From assembly GCA_014377445.1 (NCBI GenBank), contig JACMPP010000007.1:1-35893 (forward strand): a stretch of 35,893 nt of DNA, written 5' to 3'. The stretch comes from Oligoflexus sp. (lineage in GTDB: Bacteria > Bdellovibrionota_B > Oligoflexia > Oligoflexales > Oligoflexaceae). Every line of letters starts with the position of its first letter. Position 1 is the stretch's first letter. Below are positions 6,851 through 15,626 of the stretch, piece by piece. Below the pieces are notes generated by a model. That model saw only the letters and a list, made by a program, of their open reading frames with translations. It did no database searches and was not told where the DNA came from. Position numbers and translations under genes: made by a program.

Positions 6851-9191
6851 AGCTGTAGAAGTAGGCGGGCGGAATCTCCTCGTTCGATTGAAAAAGGAGC
6901 AGAATAAGTTCGTGTTTGTCGTGACCATTCGAATTGAGAATGATCGCATGACTCTCTTCAAAGAGTTGTATCGCAATCGGATGACTGTCCGGAGTTGATT
7001 GGAAAAAGCGGATAATCTCCTGGCGCGCGAGGATATGGCCGGAGAGATCGACGGATAAGCAGAAGACATGGGCATCATGTCCGTAACGAAGCTGCTTGAG
7101 CTTTTGAGCATCATTCTGACCGCTGCTTATGAGATTGCCGCGACGGATCTCCAGGAGATTTTCGGCGAGAATTGAGACTTTTCTTTCGAGTTCCTGAGAC
7201 AGACCAGCCTGTTCGATATCAAGTCTGAGTCCCTCCCACTGATCGGCCGAGTGAGCCCGCATATCGAGCGGTCGCTCTTTGACCGCCGAGCCCCACATCA
7301 GATATTTCTCGATACCAAAGACGTCCTGGGAAATCAGTTTCATTAAATGGGTAAGTAGGATTTTTTGCAGGATCGGCTTTGGCAAATCCAAAGTCAAAAC
7401 CTGATCGAGCATCGGATATTGAATCAGATATTGCGTTGCCGAACTCATGCCTTTTTCACTGAAAGCGACCAGCGAGGCTTTGGGATTGCTTTCATGGATT
7501 GCGGGAAGCTGTTCAACAAAGCTGTCTTCGATAACGATGAGACGGGAAGGCGAACCCTTACCGTTTTCGAGAAGGGCTTCGACGCTTTCCGTCATTCTAA
7601 GATCGAGTCGGGCGCCTCCGATGGAGGATTTAAAAGTTCTTTGATAGCGTTTGTTGGCCGAGAGGACGTCGATGACTTCGTTGGCCTTGCTCTTCTCTTC
7701 GGGTGTGGAAATTGTTGCTTGAGAGAAGACCTTCAGCAGCTCATCGAGTTGCCTGACGACATCGCTTGCATCATTGGCGCTCGGTTCATCATGGAGCTTT
7801 TGCAGGCGGGATACGATCCTGGGAATCAGGACTTTTTTGATCTCAGTGATGTGCAGGAGGAGGTCGTCCTTTTCCTTGGCGACTTCGGAGGCCTGACTTT
7901 TCTGACGAGTAAGAATCTCAACCCGCTCCTCGAGGCGTTCATGGATGAGTTCAAGTTCCTTGGCCTGATCGCTGAGAGCTTCTGTTCGACGGTCCACTTC
8001 GCTCTGCAATTCCAAATTGCGTTTCTTGGCGTTCACCGTACGCACCTGTTCGGTCTTGCTCTGTTCCGCAATGCTCTTGTAGATGAGAACGACCAGGGTC
8101 AGGCAGATGACAAAAAGAAAGATCCAGGGGCTGACGAAAAGAGATATCTGACTTTGCGAATGATTGTAGATGTCGAGGCCAACGAAGAGAGAAATGAAGG
8201 CAGCGGCAAAGGCCATGGCCCTCGCGAAGGGTTTCTGCTTGGCGGCCGCTTCAAAGACCAGGAGTAGAGTGACCATCATATTGAGCATGGCGACGGTCAG
8301 GATGTTTGGTGCAAGCTTGTCAGCATAGACCTGCGGACTCAAGGTCTGACAGATTTGAAAGCCCAGACAGACGAGGGCGTTTAGCCCCGCAAATATGCGG
8401 GCAAGATGGCGTCTGCTACCGATGAATTCTTCAAAGAACAAAAGATAAGTGATCAGGGTGAGAAAAGCCGCGCTTGTCCGATAGGGGCTGGCATCGATGG
8501 CCATCATGTTCGTCAAGTCGATGCCGGAAAGGAGATAGAGTCCGATCAGGAGGGCGTGCGCACCGAAAAAGAGGAGCGTCCAGCTAAAGACGACAAAGTT
8601 CAGCACGAGACTCAATGTGCCGACGAAACTAATAAGGACACCACTGATGACCAGAGGCGAGGAAGATACGATATAGTACCAGATCGCATTGTTCAGGGAC
8701 GTGAGCTGAAGTGATTTGCAGGAGAGATCGAAGCGGCGATGTTCGGAGAGCTTCACCTGGAGGTAGAGCTGCGAAGGTCGCTTGATGCTTGGCAGCGTGG
8801 CAAAGGCGAAGGCGGAGGTTCCCTGCTCGATATTGTCGCCCGAAATGATTTTGGACTCGCCTTGAAAAATGGCGAGGACGTTGGTGCAGTTTCGGGCCAG
8901 GAGGCGGTCCATGTGCGTATCGGCTGGCAGACTATATTTCAGCCAGACTTTGCTATTCTGTTCAATATTCGAAGGAATGCTGAGGCGTGGCGTAAAGTCT
9001 TCATCTTCAGGCGGAGTATCGGAGAGTCCCGGCAAATCAAAGGAATAACCTTGAGGCGCTTCAGCGCTCAGATCGGTCGCCTGCGGGCTTCGGCAGGAGA
9101 CGCCCGCAATTATCATGCAAAGAAGCAAAGCCCTGCTCAGAAGCGAAGCGGCTGCAAGTTTTTTGCTGATTTTTGGGAGTTTTCCTATCAT
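6837..9191 (-). CDS. 7TM receptor-like protein with coiled coil, pseudo-receiver and an eroded ATPase domain
   Basis: A 784-residue membrane protein. The N-terminus is a signal sequence followed by Cys33, a possible but non-canonical lipobox. An extracytoplasmic domain (about 40-165) follows, then about seven hydrophobic segments (178-371), a long coiled coil (375-455), a receiver-like region (about 505-620) without a phospho-acceptor Asp, and the motif DVFGIEKYLMWG (623-634) before the C-terminal domain. This order matches the gene just upstream. In the C-terminal domain the ATP-site residues are lost. The partner's DELLMNA reads ENLLEIR here (677-683), its DDPFGG reads DLSGHI (715-720), and the glycine-rich G2 box is absent. 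I infer a non-catalytic partner that senses or holds the active paralogue. Its ATG overlaps the upstream stop as ATGA, so translation is coupled. Confidence 0.8.
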   Translation of the reverse strand: MIGKLPKISKKLAAASLLSRALLLCMIIAGVSCRSPQATDLSAEAPQGYSFDLPGLSDTPPEDEDFTPRLSIPSNIEQNSKVWLKYSLPADTHMDRLLARNCTNVLAIFQGESKIISGDNIEQGTSAFAFATLPSIKRPSQLYLQVKLSEHRRFDLSCKSLQLTSLNNAIWYYIVSSSPLVISGVLISFVGTLSLVLNFVVFSWTLLFFGAHALLIGLYLLSGIDLTNMMAIDASPYRTSAAFLTLITYLLFFEEFIGSRRHLARIFAGLNALVCLGFQICQTLSPQVYADKLAPNILTVAMLNMMVTLLLVFEAAAKQKPFARAMAFAAAFISLFVGLDIYNHSQSQISLFVSPWIFLFVICLTLVVLIYKSIAEQSKTEQVRTVNAKKRNLELQSEVDRRTEALSDQAKELELIHERLEERVEILTRQKSQASEVAKEKDDLLLHITEIKKVLIPRIVSRLQKLHDEPSANDASDVVRQLDELLKVFSQATISTPEEKSKANEVIDVLSANKRYQRTFKSSIGGARLDLRMTESVEALLENGKGSPSRLIVIEDSFVEQLPAIHESNPKASLVAFSEKGMSSATQYLIQYPMLDQVLTLDLPKPILQKILLTHLMKLISQDVFGIEKYLMWGSAVKERPLDMRAHSADQWEGLRLDIEQAGLSQELERKVSILAENLLEIRRGNLISSGQNDAQKLKQLRYGHDAHVFCLSVDLSGHILARQEIIRFFQSTPDSHPIAIQLFEESHAIILNSNGHDKHELILLLFQSNEEIPPAYFYSFISS

Positions 9192-11668
9192 GCGGTTTCA
9201 CGCTCGATGAAATAATGAAAGCACTGACCCTTCGACGGCGATTTCTCATGGACGTTGATGAGGGTGATGATTTCAGTTTTGCGACCCGGCTTGATGTTCG
9301 TCACCAGCAGATCCGACGAAGTCATGATCTGGTAGAGACCCATGCCTCCACCGCCTTTGCCTTCTGACTCATTAATCTTGCCGAATTGTCCTTCCAAACA
9401 AGCCTTAAGGTACTTCAAGATGATCTCGCGTTTCAATCCGCCGAAGGGGTCGTCGATCGAGAGAGCGAGAATGGTGCCGTCGTAACCATAACGAAGTCGT
9501 GCGTATTCCGACGGCTCCAGTTCCACGCTTACATCACGGGTCAGGTGATTATAGCGGGGAATTTTGCTCTGAGGATCGACGGGGGCATCATAGATAGCAT
9601 TCATCAGGAGCTCGTCGGCGAGGTGATGCGCCTTGCGCACGACGGTCGTGGAGAGACCGGATTTGATAAGGTCCTGGTCGAGCTGTTCGAGTGCGCCGCG
9701 CCGCGAATCGTTTCCGGTGATGATCGTCTCTTTGATGTCGACGCCCCAGTCCAGATATTTTTCAATGCCGAAGACGTCGTTCGATAGAATCTTCGTCGAG
9801 GTCACGAGCAAGTTTCTCTGCATGAAGAAACTGGGATCCGGCTGCTGGAAAATTAGGTGATTGAGATCCGAAAAATGGCGTAAAATATCGATCGAACTGG
9901 TGAAGTCCTTGTCACCCGACATGATGATCTGAATGTGCGGATATTGGGTCTGTACGTTGCTGATGAGATCGCCGTGTTCCGAGCAGATCACGAGGAGGTT
10001 CGGCTGCTGGTCCTTGAGCTTATGTAATATATCCTGGGCTGCGTTGAAGCATTGAACCCTTAGTTTTGAACTGTTAAGCGCGTGTTTGTAGCTCGTTTCA
10101 AGCGTTTTGTTGGAGCTTATGATCCAGACGAGCTTGTTGCTCACCGCTTCGATGTTGTCATGAAGTCGAGCAAAGGGGTCGAGAAGGCTGGCCAGTTTAT
10201 GAATGGACAAGCTCAGCTTTCGGAGGCTATCCCGATCGAAGCGGGTGCTCGTCACATCGCGGCTTTCGATGATTTCAGGCAGGATGGAGCTTTTGATCTT
10301 GCTCGCCTTCCTGAGCATGGCAGCTTGCTGCTGCAGGAGATCATCCAGTCGCTTAAATGCCAGACGCAAGAGAATATTTTTTTCTTCGAGCTCGATATTG
10401 GACTCTGCCAGGAGCCGATTGCGCTCTCTGAGTCTTTGTTCGCGAACCTTTACCTCGGTTTCAAGTCTGATTGTGTATTCTTCGATGTCGTTTCTGTTCT
10501 GCAGATTTTCGTTGTAGGCCCCGAAGAAGCGGGCTTTGGCAAAGCTCATGAGACCGAGGAAGAGGTAGATGAGTCCGCCCAGGGCGGTCGCGTGATAGCT
10601 GTCGCCATGGAGGAGACGAGTCAGCGAATCGATGAAGAGCCCGGCGATAAAACAAAGAACACCGATCCAGAAGGCCCGGCGGGCCGGCTTCGGGGAATAG
10701 AGGAGATGGGAAATGGCAAAGGGGGCGATGCAGGCAATCTCGACCAGCGAGAGATTTAAATAGATCTTCTTGGTCGCGAGAAAGGCTTCGGGAAAGCCGC
10801 ACATGAGAAGGCCGAAGCTGATGGAGGCCAGACCTATATTGAAGGCGGCCAGCACTGGGAAAGCCCGGTATTTACGATCGAATGCATGGTAGAAGAAGAG
10901 GAGTGCCAGGATGGAGGCAGCGAAGAGGCAAAGCGTCCAACTGTTATAGATCTCGCGATTGTTGAGATTTATAAAGTGAATGACCTGGGTGTTGAAAATG
11001 AAATAGCCGGTCATTGCCAGATAGAAATAGCCCGAATAGAGCAGAGTCTTATTGCGGTGGATCCACCAGCTCAAAACACTGATCATTCCAATGATGAAAA
11101 AGAGAGCTCCCACCAAAAGCTCAGGGGCATTGTAGAGACTGAATTGGCGAATAAGAGTGGTTTCGTCGCCGATCAGGATGTCAGCGCATTCCGGCACCAG
11201 TCCGCTGTGCGGCGAACGCTGGACGAGCATCGTGATGTGCGCGACGTTGCTGCTCGGAAGAGCTATGAAGGGTTGCTTGAAATTGCCGAAATTTATGGGC
11301 GTTTCTGGATGGACGCTGGCCTGGTAAAGAAGAGCGTCCCCCACGCCGATGGCGGCGATGTTATAGCATCTTTTCAGAAAGAGGGTTGGCTGCAGAAAGT
11401 TGATGGGATCGATCGCATACCGAAGCCAGATCTTGGTGGTCTTATCCAACTTTTTCAAATCTTCGTTCTGGTAGAGCGTGTCGCTGAATTCTCTCGGCAT
11501 TGGCAGGGGACTGAGCTTAAGTTCATCGTCAGTCGGGATATAGACTTGGAATTGATTCGGTCTTTTTAGCGTCTTTAGATTGGAATTTTCGCAAGCAAAA
11601 GCCACGGTCAGGAGCAAGGCTGCACCCAAAACCCTGAGTAAGGTTGACGTGAGAAATAGACGAGGCAT
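9188..11668 (-). CDS. 7TM receptor-like protein with coiled coil, pseudo-receiver and anti-sigma-type HATPase domain
   Basis: An 826-residue protein. A signal sequence with Cys26 (AFAC, non-canonical lipobox) is followed by an extracytoplasmic domain (30-175), about seven membrane segments (183-378), a coiled coil (385-455), a receiver-like domain (510-625) lacking the acceptor Asp, the motif DVFGIEKYLDWG (631-642) and a GHKL ATPase domain. Its ATP site is complete: N box DELLMNAIYDAP (685-696), G1 box DDPFGG (739-744) and G2 box GKGGGGMGL (770-778). There is no DHp histidine box, so it is closer to SpoIIAB/RsbW-like Ser/Thr kinases than to classical histidine kinases. The layout recalls 7TMR-DISM receptors. 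I infer an envelope sensor acting by partner switching; the ligand and target are unknown. It is coupled to its paralogue downstream. Confidence 0.82.
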   Translation of the reverse strand: MPRLFLTSTLLRVLGAALLLTVAFACENSNLKTLKRPNQFQVYIPTDDELKLSPLPMPREFSDTLYQNEDLKKLDKTTKIWLRYAIDPINFLQPTLFLKRCYNIAAIGVGDALLYQASVHPETPINFGNFKQPFIALPSSNVAHITMLVQRSPHSGLVPECADILIGDETTLIRQFSLYNAPELLVGALFFIIGMISVLSWWIHRNKTLLYSGYFYLAMTGYFIFNTQVIHFINLNNREIYNSWTLCLFAASILALLFFYHAFDRKYRAFPVLAAFNIGLASISFGLLMCGFPEAFLATKKIYLNLSLVEIACIAPFAISHLLYSPKPARRAFWIGVLCFIAGLFIDSLTRLLHGDSYHATALGGLIYLFLGLMSFAKARFFGAYNENLQNRNDIEEYTIRLETEVKVREQRLRERNRLLAESNIELEEKNILLRLAFKRLDDLLQQQAAMLRKASKIKSSILPEIIESRDVTSTRFDRDSLRKLSLSIHKLASLLDPFARLHDNIEAVSNKLVWIISSNKTLETSYKHALNSSKLRVQCFNAAQDILHKLKDQQPNLLVICSEHGDLISNVQTQYPHIQIIMSGDKDFTSSIDILRHFSDLNHLIFQQPDPSFFMQRNLLVTSTKILSNDVFGIEKYLDWGVDIKETIITGNDSRRGALEQLDQDLIKSGLSTTVVRKAHHLADELLMNAIYDAPVDPQSKIPRYNHLTRDVSVELEPSEYARLRYGYDGTILALSIDDPFGGLKREIILKYLKACLEGQFGKINESEGKGGGGMGLYQIMTSSDLLVTNIKPGRKTEIITLINVHEKSPSKGQCFHYFIERETA

Positions 11669-11673
11669 CAGGA

Positions 11674-11716
11674 CCTATCGCTTATGATACTTGGAGATTT
11701 TATCATGAGTGATAGG
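11674..11716. promoter_or_regulatory. Large inverted repeat upstream of the receptor gene
   Basis: Arms of 16 bases (CCTATCGCTTATGATA at 11674-11689 and TATCATGAGTGATAGG at 11701-11716) flank an 11-base spacer. Fourteen of 16 positions are Watson-Crick, and the other two become G-U pairs in + strand RNA. It lies five bases before the minus-strand ATG at 11668 and covers the weak AGG ribosome site. Neither strand has a T run after it, so it is not a terminator. It may be an operator or a translation-control hairpin. Confidence 0.6.
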
Positions 11717-11742
11717 GAATATTTTGCCTAGAATCGGGTGCT

Positions 11743-12306
11743 TTATGAGTGCAACGGCGGATCTTGCTGAGCCGATGGGGGGAACTCGGGCTTTTGAAAC
11801 ATCGAAAAGATGTCAAAGAGAGATCCACTGGGCTTTTTGATGATCTGATCCAGACTCATATCAACCATGCGGATCATCAGACCGAGAAAATCCATGCGGG
11901 CTTTCTCGATTTTATAGGCCTGCAGTTCAGCTTCGTCGAGCTTTTCGAGCAAAGAAAAGGCACCCATGATCCGGGACATCATTTTACGTTCCCGGCGCCT
12001 CAGGGTATCGAGGATAGTGGCCCGGAGGTCGTCGCGAGCGCGGTAAAGTCTTGTTCCGCGTGCGCTTTTACCGACTTCTTCGATGACTTCGAAATCGAGG
12101 AGTTCTTTGAGGGAGATGCTGACGAGGGCCTTGGAGATTTCGAGGCGTTTCATCAACTCCGAAGCGTCCAGCGGTTCGTTCGAAAGATAGATGTGGCACC
12201 AAATCTGCCCATGGACCTTTTTAAAACCCCAATATTCCATGAATGAACCTACCTGACTGGCAAATTCTTCAAGTTCGGGCAAATTTTTCCACTCGTCCTT
12301 TTTCAT
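11743..12306 (-). CDS. GbsR/MarR-type winged-helix transcriptional regulator
   Basis: A 187-residue DNA-binding protein of the GbsR group of the MarR superfamily. The family pattern is clear: VGSFMEYWGFKKVHGQIW, then LSNEPLDASELMKRLEIS, the recognition helix KALVSISLKELLDFEVIEE, then a wing with GKSARGTRLYRA. The C-terminal half is helical and probably dimerises. GbsR relatives control osmoprotectant or membrane-related genes; the effector here is unknown. The ATG at 12306 is chosen, ten bases after the stop of the polyprenyl synthase gene. A TTG at 12333 in frame is possible but overlaps that gene and has no better ribosome site. The inverted repeat between this gene and the receptor pair is a candidate target. 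Confidence 0.85.
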   Translation of the reverse strand: MKKDEWKNLPELEEFASQVGSFMEYWGFKKVHGQIWCHIYLSNEPLDASELMKRLEISKALVSISLKELLDFEVIEEVGKSARGTRLYRARDDLRATILDTLRRRERKMMSRIMGAFSLLEKLDEAELQAYKIEKARMDFLGLMIRMVDMSLDQIIKKPSGSLFDIFSMFQKPEFPPSAQQDPPLHS

Positions 12307-12316
12307 GACCGCCACT

Positions 12317-13297
12317 TTAAATTCGCTGCGCAAGAAAATTAATCATCATACTCAAAGAGGCAAAGGCGTTGGATTCGCTCGCCGGCATGCCATGGACCAG
12401 ACCCCGTTTTTGCTCAAATTCATCGGCGATTTCGCGCAGGAGGCTGTGGCTTTCCTTCACCAGTGCATCCACACGCGCCCTGACCTTTAACATCGCAACA
12501 TCGAGTGTCGAGCTGATATCGAGATCGTTGATTTCGCTCATATCAAGAAGGTCGCGACCGTATTTCAAAGCGAGAGCTTCGAATATCACGGAGTTGATCA
12601 CACGGTTTTTGACATCCGCGCCCTCAGCTCCATCTTGACGAACGAAATCGAGGATGTCGTCGGTCATCTGAAACGCGATACCGATGGCTTCACCGAGGCC
12701 TCGGCATTTCTGGACAAAAGGCTCGTCCATATTCGCGAGAAGAGCCGGTGCGGCCCAACTCCAGCGCAGGACGCTGCCGGTCTTGTGAAGAGCGACGCCT
12801 TCGATATCGGACCATTTCAAGTGCGTCGCGACGCTGTTCTCGATCTGCAACCATTCACCTTCGGCAAGGTCGGCAATGATACGAGCCATCTCAATGACCA
12901 GATCGTTGCGACCGCTCGATGCGATCTCTTGCAAAACGTAGGACAAAAGATAATCACCAGCCAACACGGCCTTTTTGTTGGAAGCAACCGCATTGATCGA
13001 AGCTTCCCCACGTCTGATGTCGGCGTTGTCCACAACATCGTCGTGAGCCAGGGTCGAAGCGTGCACCAGTTCGACATGTCGGGCAAAAGGAGCCACTTGA
13101 GCATGATCAAGGCCAAAAAGATCCGCTACCAAGAAGGTCATAAGCGGGCGTAGTCGTTTGCCGCCCTTAAGGACGGTTCTCGACAGCAGTTGTGCAATCC
13201 GGGGATTACGGTCCCATTCCGCTAAACTGAAGTCGAGTTGAGCGACGCTTTTAGCGATTTCCGGAGACAATATTGATCCTAGACTTATGAGGCTCAC
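12317..13297 (-). CDS. Long-chain polyprenyl diphosphate synthase
   Basis: A 326-residue trans-isoprenyl diphosphate synthase that lengthens an allylic diphosphate with IPP units. Motifs are GGKRLRP (45-51), the first Asp-rich motif DDVVD (86-90) followed by DIRRG, HKTGSVL (171-177), and the second Asp-rich motif DDILD (213-217) after GIAFQMT. Small rather than aromatic residues precede the first Asp motif (STLAH), which in this family goes with long products. The likely role is the C35-C45 side chain of menaquinone, used by MenA encoded divergently next door; chain length cannot be read reliably. An IspB- or HepT-like name would fit. The start is GTG at 13297. The regulator gene follows closely and is probably in the same transcript. 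Confidence 0.92.
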   Translation of the reverse strand: MSLISLGSILSPEIAKSVAQLDFSLAEWDRNPRIAQLLSRTVLKGGKRLRPLMTFLVADLFGLDHAQVAPFARHVELVHASTLAHDDVVDNADIRRGEASINAVASNKKAVLAGDYLLSYVLQEIASSGRNDLVIEMARIIADLAEGEWLQIENSVATHLKWSDIEGVALHKTGSVLRWSWAAPALLANMDEPFVQKCRGLGEAIGIAFQMTDDILDFVRQDGAEGADVKNRVINSVIFEALALKYGRDLLDMSEINDLDISSTLDVAMLKVRARVDALVKESHSLLREIADEFEQKRGLVHGMPASESNAFASLSMMINFLAQRI

Positions 13298-13369
13298 GTT
13301 CTATCTCTTTTCCCACCCGAGTGAGTTTATGACTTTCTGAACAATGGGGCGCCTTTGGCTCATCTAACC

Positions 13370-13397
13370 CTTATATATTCCTTGTCTGGAGAATCAA
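13370..13397 (-). promoter_or_regulatory. Predicted promoter of the polyprenyl synthase gene
   Basis: On the minus strand, TTGATT (13392-13397) and TATAAG (13370-13375, five of six to consensus) are 16 bases apart. They lie about 75 bases before the GTG start. The match is moderate; no operator is visible. Confidence 0.4.
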
Positions 13398-13465
13398 GGC
13401 AAGTGTCTTCAGTTAAAAAGATAGTTTGGCCCTGACAGGCTGATCTGACAAGTCCTGGATTTCTA

Positions 13466-13495
13466 TTGAAGCGCCTCCTTCAAAAGGTTTATATG
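13466..13495 (+). promoter_or_regulatory. Predicted promoter of the men operon
   Basis: TTGAAG (13466-13471) and TATATG (13490-13495) are separated by 18 bases, with a predicted start about 25 bases before the menG ATG. A GGAAG ribosome site lies nine bases before that ATG. A similar TTGAAG/TATATA pair stands before the lipoprotein genes at 32.5 kb. Confidence 0.45.
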
Positions 13496-13527
13496 GATGT
13501 GAACTGTGACAAACGGAAGCAATTGAA

Positions 13528-14235
13528 ATGACCCTTCCTTACGCAAAAAGTGACTCGTACAAGATTTTTGACAGCATCGCCGGGCGCTATGATCTTATAA
13601 ACACCGTCCTTTCTTTGGGTCTCCATAGAATTTGGCGTAGAGAGATGCGGCGAAAACTCCCGGTTCACTCGGAACAGATTGTCCTCGATCTGGCCACTGG
13701 CACAGCTGACGTGGCAATTGAACTGGTCAAAGACGTCCGAATCGACAAGGTTGTCGGTGTCGATATGTCAGAAGGGATGATCGGAATTGGTCGCGTCAAG
13801 CTCCGGAAGATGGGCTTGAACAATCGCATTCAACTGCAGGTAGGTGATGCGCAAAAGCTCTCTTACACCGCGAATCAGTTCGATGCGGCGACGATGTCCT
13901 TCGGCATCCGCAACGTGCCGGATGTGAACGCCTGTCTCAGCGAAATTTATCGGGTCTTGAAACCAGGCGGCCGCGGATTGATCCTCGAATTTGCTTTGCC
14001 CAGTTCCAAGGTCATGCGGGCTCTGCATCTCTTTTATTTACGTAAAATTCTCCCCCTCGTGGGGCGCGTCCTGTCCGGCCACGGCACGGCTTACACTTAT
14101 CTGAACCAAACGATCGAAGAATTCCCTTACGGCGAAAACTTCGTGGCTCTCATGCGTAAAGCGGGCTTTCAGAACGCCACTCATCGGTCTTTGACCTTTG
14201 GGATCGTGAACCTTTATTGGGGCGATAAAGCTTGA
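13528..14235 (+). CDS. menG: Demethylmenaquinone methyltransferase
   Basis: A 235-residue SAM-dependent methyltransferase of the UbiE/MenG family that methylates demethylmenaquinone to menaquinone, the last step of the pathway. The N-terminal motif is FDSIAGRYDLINTVLSLGLH and the SAM-binding motif is VLDLATGTADVA. Later family motifs are FGIRNVPD, YRVLKPGGRGLILEF, and YTYLNQTIEEFPYGENF near the end. In organisms with ubiquinone the same enzyme is UbiE. Only menaquinone genes are seen here, so menG is used. It is the first gene of the men operon, and its TGA shares a base with the menF ATG (TGATG). Confidence 0.95.
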   Translation: MTLPYAKSDSYKIFDSIAGRYDLINTVLSLGLHRIWRREMRRKLPVHSEQIVLDLATGTADVAIELVKDVRIDKVVGVDMSEGMIGIGRVKLRKMGLNNRIQLQVGDAQKLSYTANQFDAATMSFGIRNVPDVNACLSEIYRVLKPGGRGLILEFALPSSKVMRALHLFYLRKILPLVGRVLSGHGTAYTYLNQTIEEFPYGENFVALMRKAGFQNATHRSLTFGIVNLYWGDKA

Positions 14236-15620
14236 TGGGCAGTCCGAACCAAAAAGAATCCATTACCTGCGATCATGGAACCTTCGATCTCTCGTGGACC
14301 GAACATGCGATGGGCAATCAAAAATGCCTTCGTCTGAAGGTGAAGATCGGTCGTTCCTTTCAGCCGATTCCTTTATTGGAAAAAGCTGGTGACTGGGCTT
14401 TTGCCTGGCGCGGACGCGACGATGGATTTCTGACCCTGGCGATCGACGCCTTGGTCCTGGTCTCGGAAGCGGACCGGATGAAGATCGGGCGCGACCCGAC
14501 TTTGCAATGGTTCGGCGGTCATACCTTCTACAATGAAGGCGCTGAGGAGTGGGGCGATCTTCGCCATGGCCTCTGGTTTCTGCCCGCAATCACCTGGAAA
14601 CTGGCTGATGATCAAAGCATCCTGATCATTCAATCGCTCAGCCATGAAAACGATGTTGCCAGTGAAATGAAGGCTTGCCTCCTATCCGCTTTGGATGAAG
14701 CCTTTGGCGGTCAGGACCAGGCGGCTCCGGCTACTCCCCGTTTGATCGAGCGCCACGACATTCCCAATCGTAAGGAATGGCGAACAAGTCTCGAAGCCGC
14801 GAAAAAAGGCTTTCGGGATGGTCTCTTCAGCAAAGTTGTGATGAGCCGTTCGAGTCATCTTCAGCTTGATCGAGGCGACAGCTGGCTGTTCTGGTTATCC
14901 AAACTTTTGGAATACCGTGAAGAGTCCTACGTATTTGCAATCAAAAGTCCTGATGGTCATTGCTTTTTGGGGCGTTCGCCTGAGCGGCTTTTAGCCTGGA
15001 AGGACAGCGCATTCCAAATCGATGCGATCGCCGGCACGAGACGTCGCGGCCCATCCTTGGAAAGCGATCAAAGCGCATCCAAAGAATTGCAGCTCTCGGC
15101 AAAAGACCTGATCGAACATCGCTATGTGAGTCAGTACGTCGCGAATCTTCTGAAGAATCTCCATCTTCACGCCGAAAAAGTCGATGACGAAAAGATTTTG
15201 CAACTGACCCACGTCCAGCATTTAAGAACCCGTTTTCAAGGGCAGCTCACGCAGCAGTGCGATGCCTTTGAACTCCTGGAGTATCTCCATCCCACACCAG
15301 CCGTTGGCGGATTGCCTACGGCCCCGGCGATGGAATTTATTCGCAAGCACGAAGCGTCGGATCGCGGTTGGTATGCCGGCTACATCGGATGGTGCAGTCA
15401 GAACTCAGGCGAATGTGCGATCGGTATTCGATCCGCTCTCGTTTATCGCGACTCGATCCAGATCTTCGCCGGAGCCGGTATCGTTCAGGATTCCGATATC
15501 GACGCGGAATGGGATGAAACAGAAATGAAGATGCAGAACTTTCTGCGTTGTATCGACGACAGGGCTATTCAAGGGCACGAAGCGGATTCGGGCCAAGCAG
15601 AGGCCACTGTCCAGAGGTAA
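14235..15620 (+). CDS. menF: Isochorismate synthase
   Basis: About 461 residues; a chorismate-utilising enzyme that converts chorismate to isochorismate, the committed step of menaquinone synthesis. The C-terminal two thirds has the chorismate-binding domain: KVVMSRSSHL, FLGRSPERLLAW, IDAIAGTRRRG, HRYVSQYVANLL, LHPTPAVGGLP and RGWYAGYIGW, then ECAIGIRSAL and IFAGAGIVQDSD. The HPTPAVGG pattern is typical of isochorismate synthases, in contrast to the [12 protein letters not shown] type of TrpE. A salicylate-siderophore role (EntC/PchA) is unlikely given the men neighbours. The start is the ATG at 14235, sharing a base with the menG stop; a TTG one codon upstream is in frame but less likely. 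Confidence 0.93.
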   Translation: MGSPNQKESITCDHGTFDLSWTEHAMGNQKCLRLKVKIGRSFQPIPLLEKAGDWAFAWRGRDDGFLTLAIDALVLVSEADRMKIGRDPTLQWFGGHTFYNEGAEEWGDLRHGLWFLPAITWKLADDQSILIIQSLSHENDVASEMKACLLSALDEAFGGQDQAAPATPRLIERHDIPNRKEWRTSLEAAKKGFRDGLFSKVVMSRSSHLQLDRGDSWLFWLSKLLEYREESYVFAIKSPDGHCFLGRSPERLLAWKDSAFQIDAIAGTRRRGPSLESDQSASKELQLSAKDLIEHRYVSQYVANLLKNLHLHAEKVDDEKILQLTHVQHLRTRFQGQLTQQCDAFELLEYLHPTPAVGGLPTAPAMEFIRKHEASDRGWYAGYIGWCSQNSGECAIGIRSALVYRDSIQIFAGAGIVQDSDIDAEWDETEMKMQNFLRCIDDRAIQGHEADSGQAEATVQR

Positions 15621-15626
15621 GTGTCG

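Noticed and set aside
7365..8267. 300-codon open frame on the + strand opposite the second receptor gene
   Set aside because: Shadow frame; the minus-strand protein has coherent membrane segments and paralogy with its neighbour, while this frame has neither.
10886..11569. 227-codon open frame on the + strand opposite the first receptor gene
   Set aside because: Charged low-complexity shadow of the membrane domain of the minus-strand gene.
14235..15620. Salicylate/siderophore-type isochorismate synthase (EntC or PchA)
   Set aside because: All neighbours are menaquinone genes and no siderophore gene is present.
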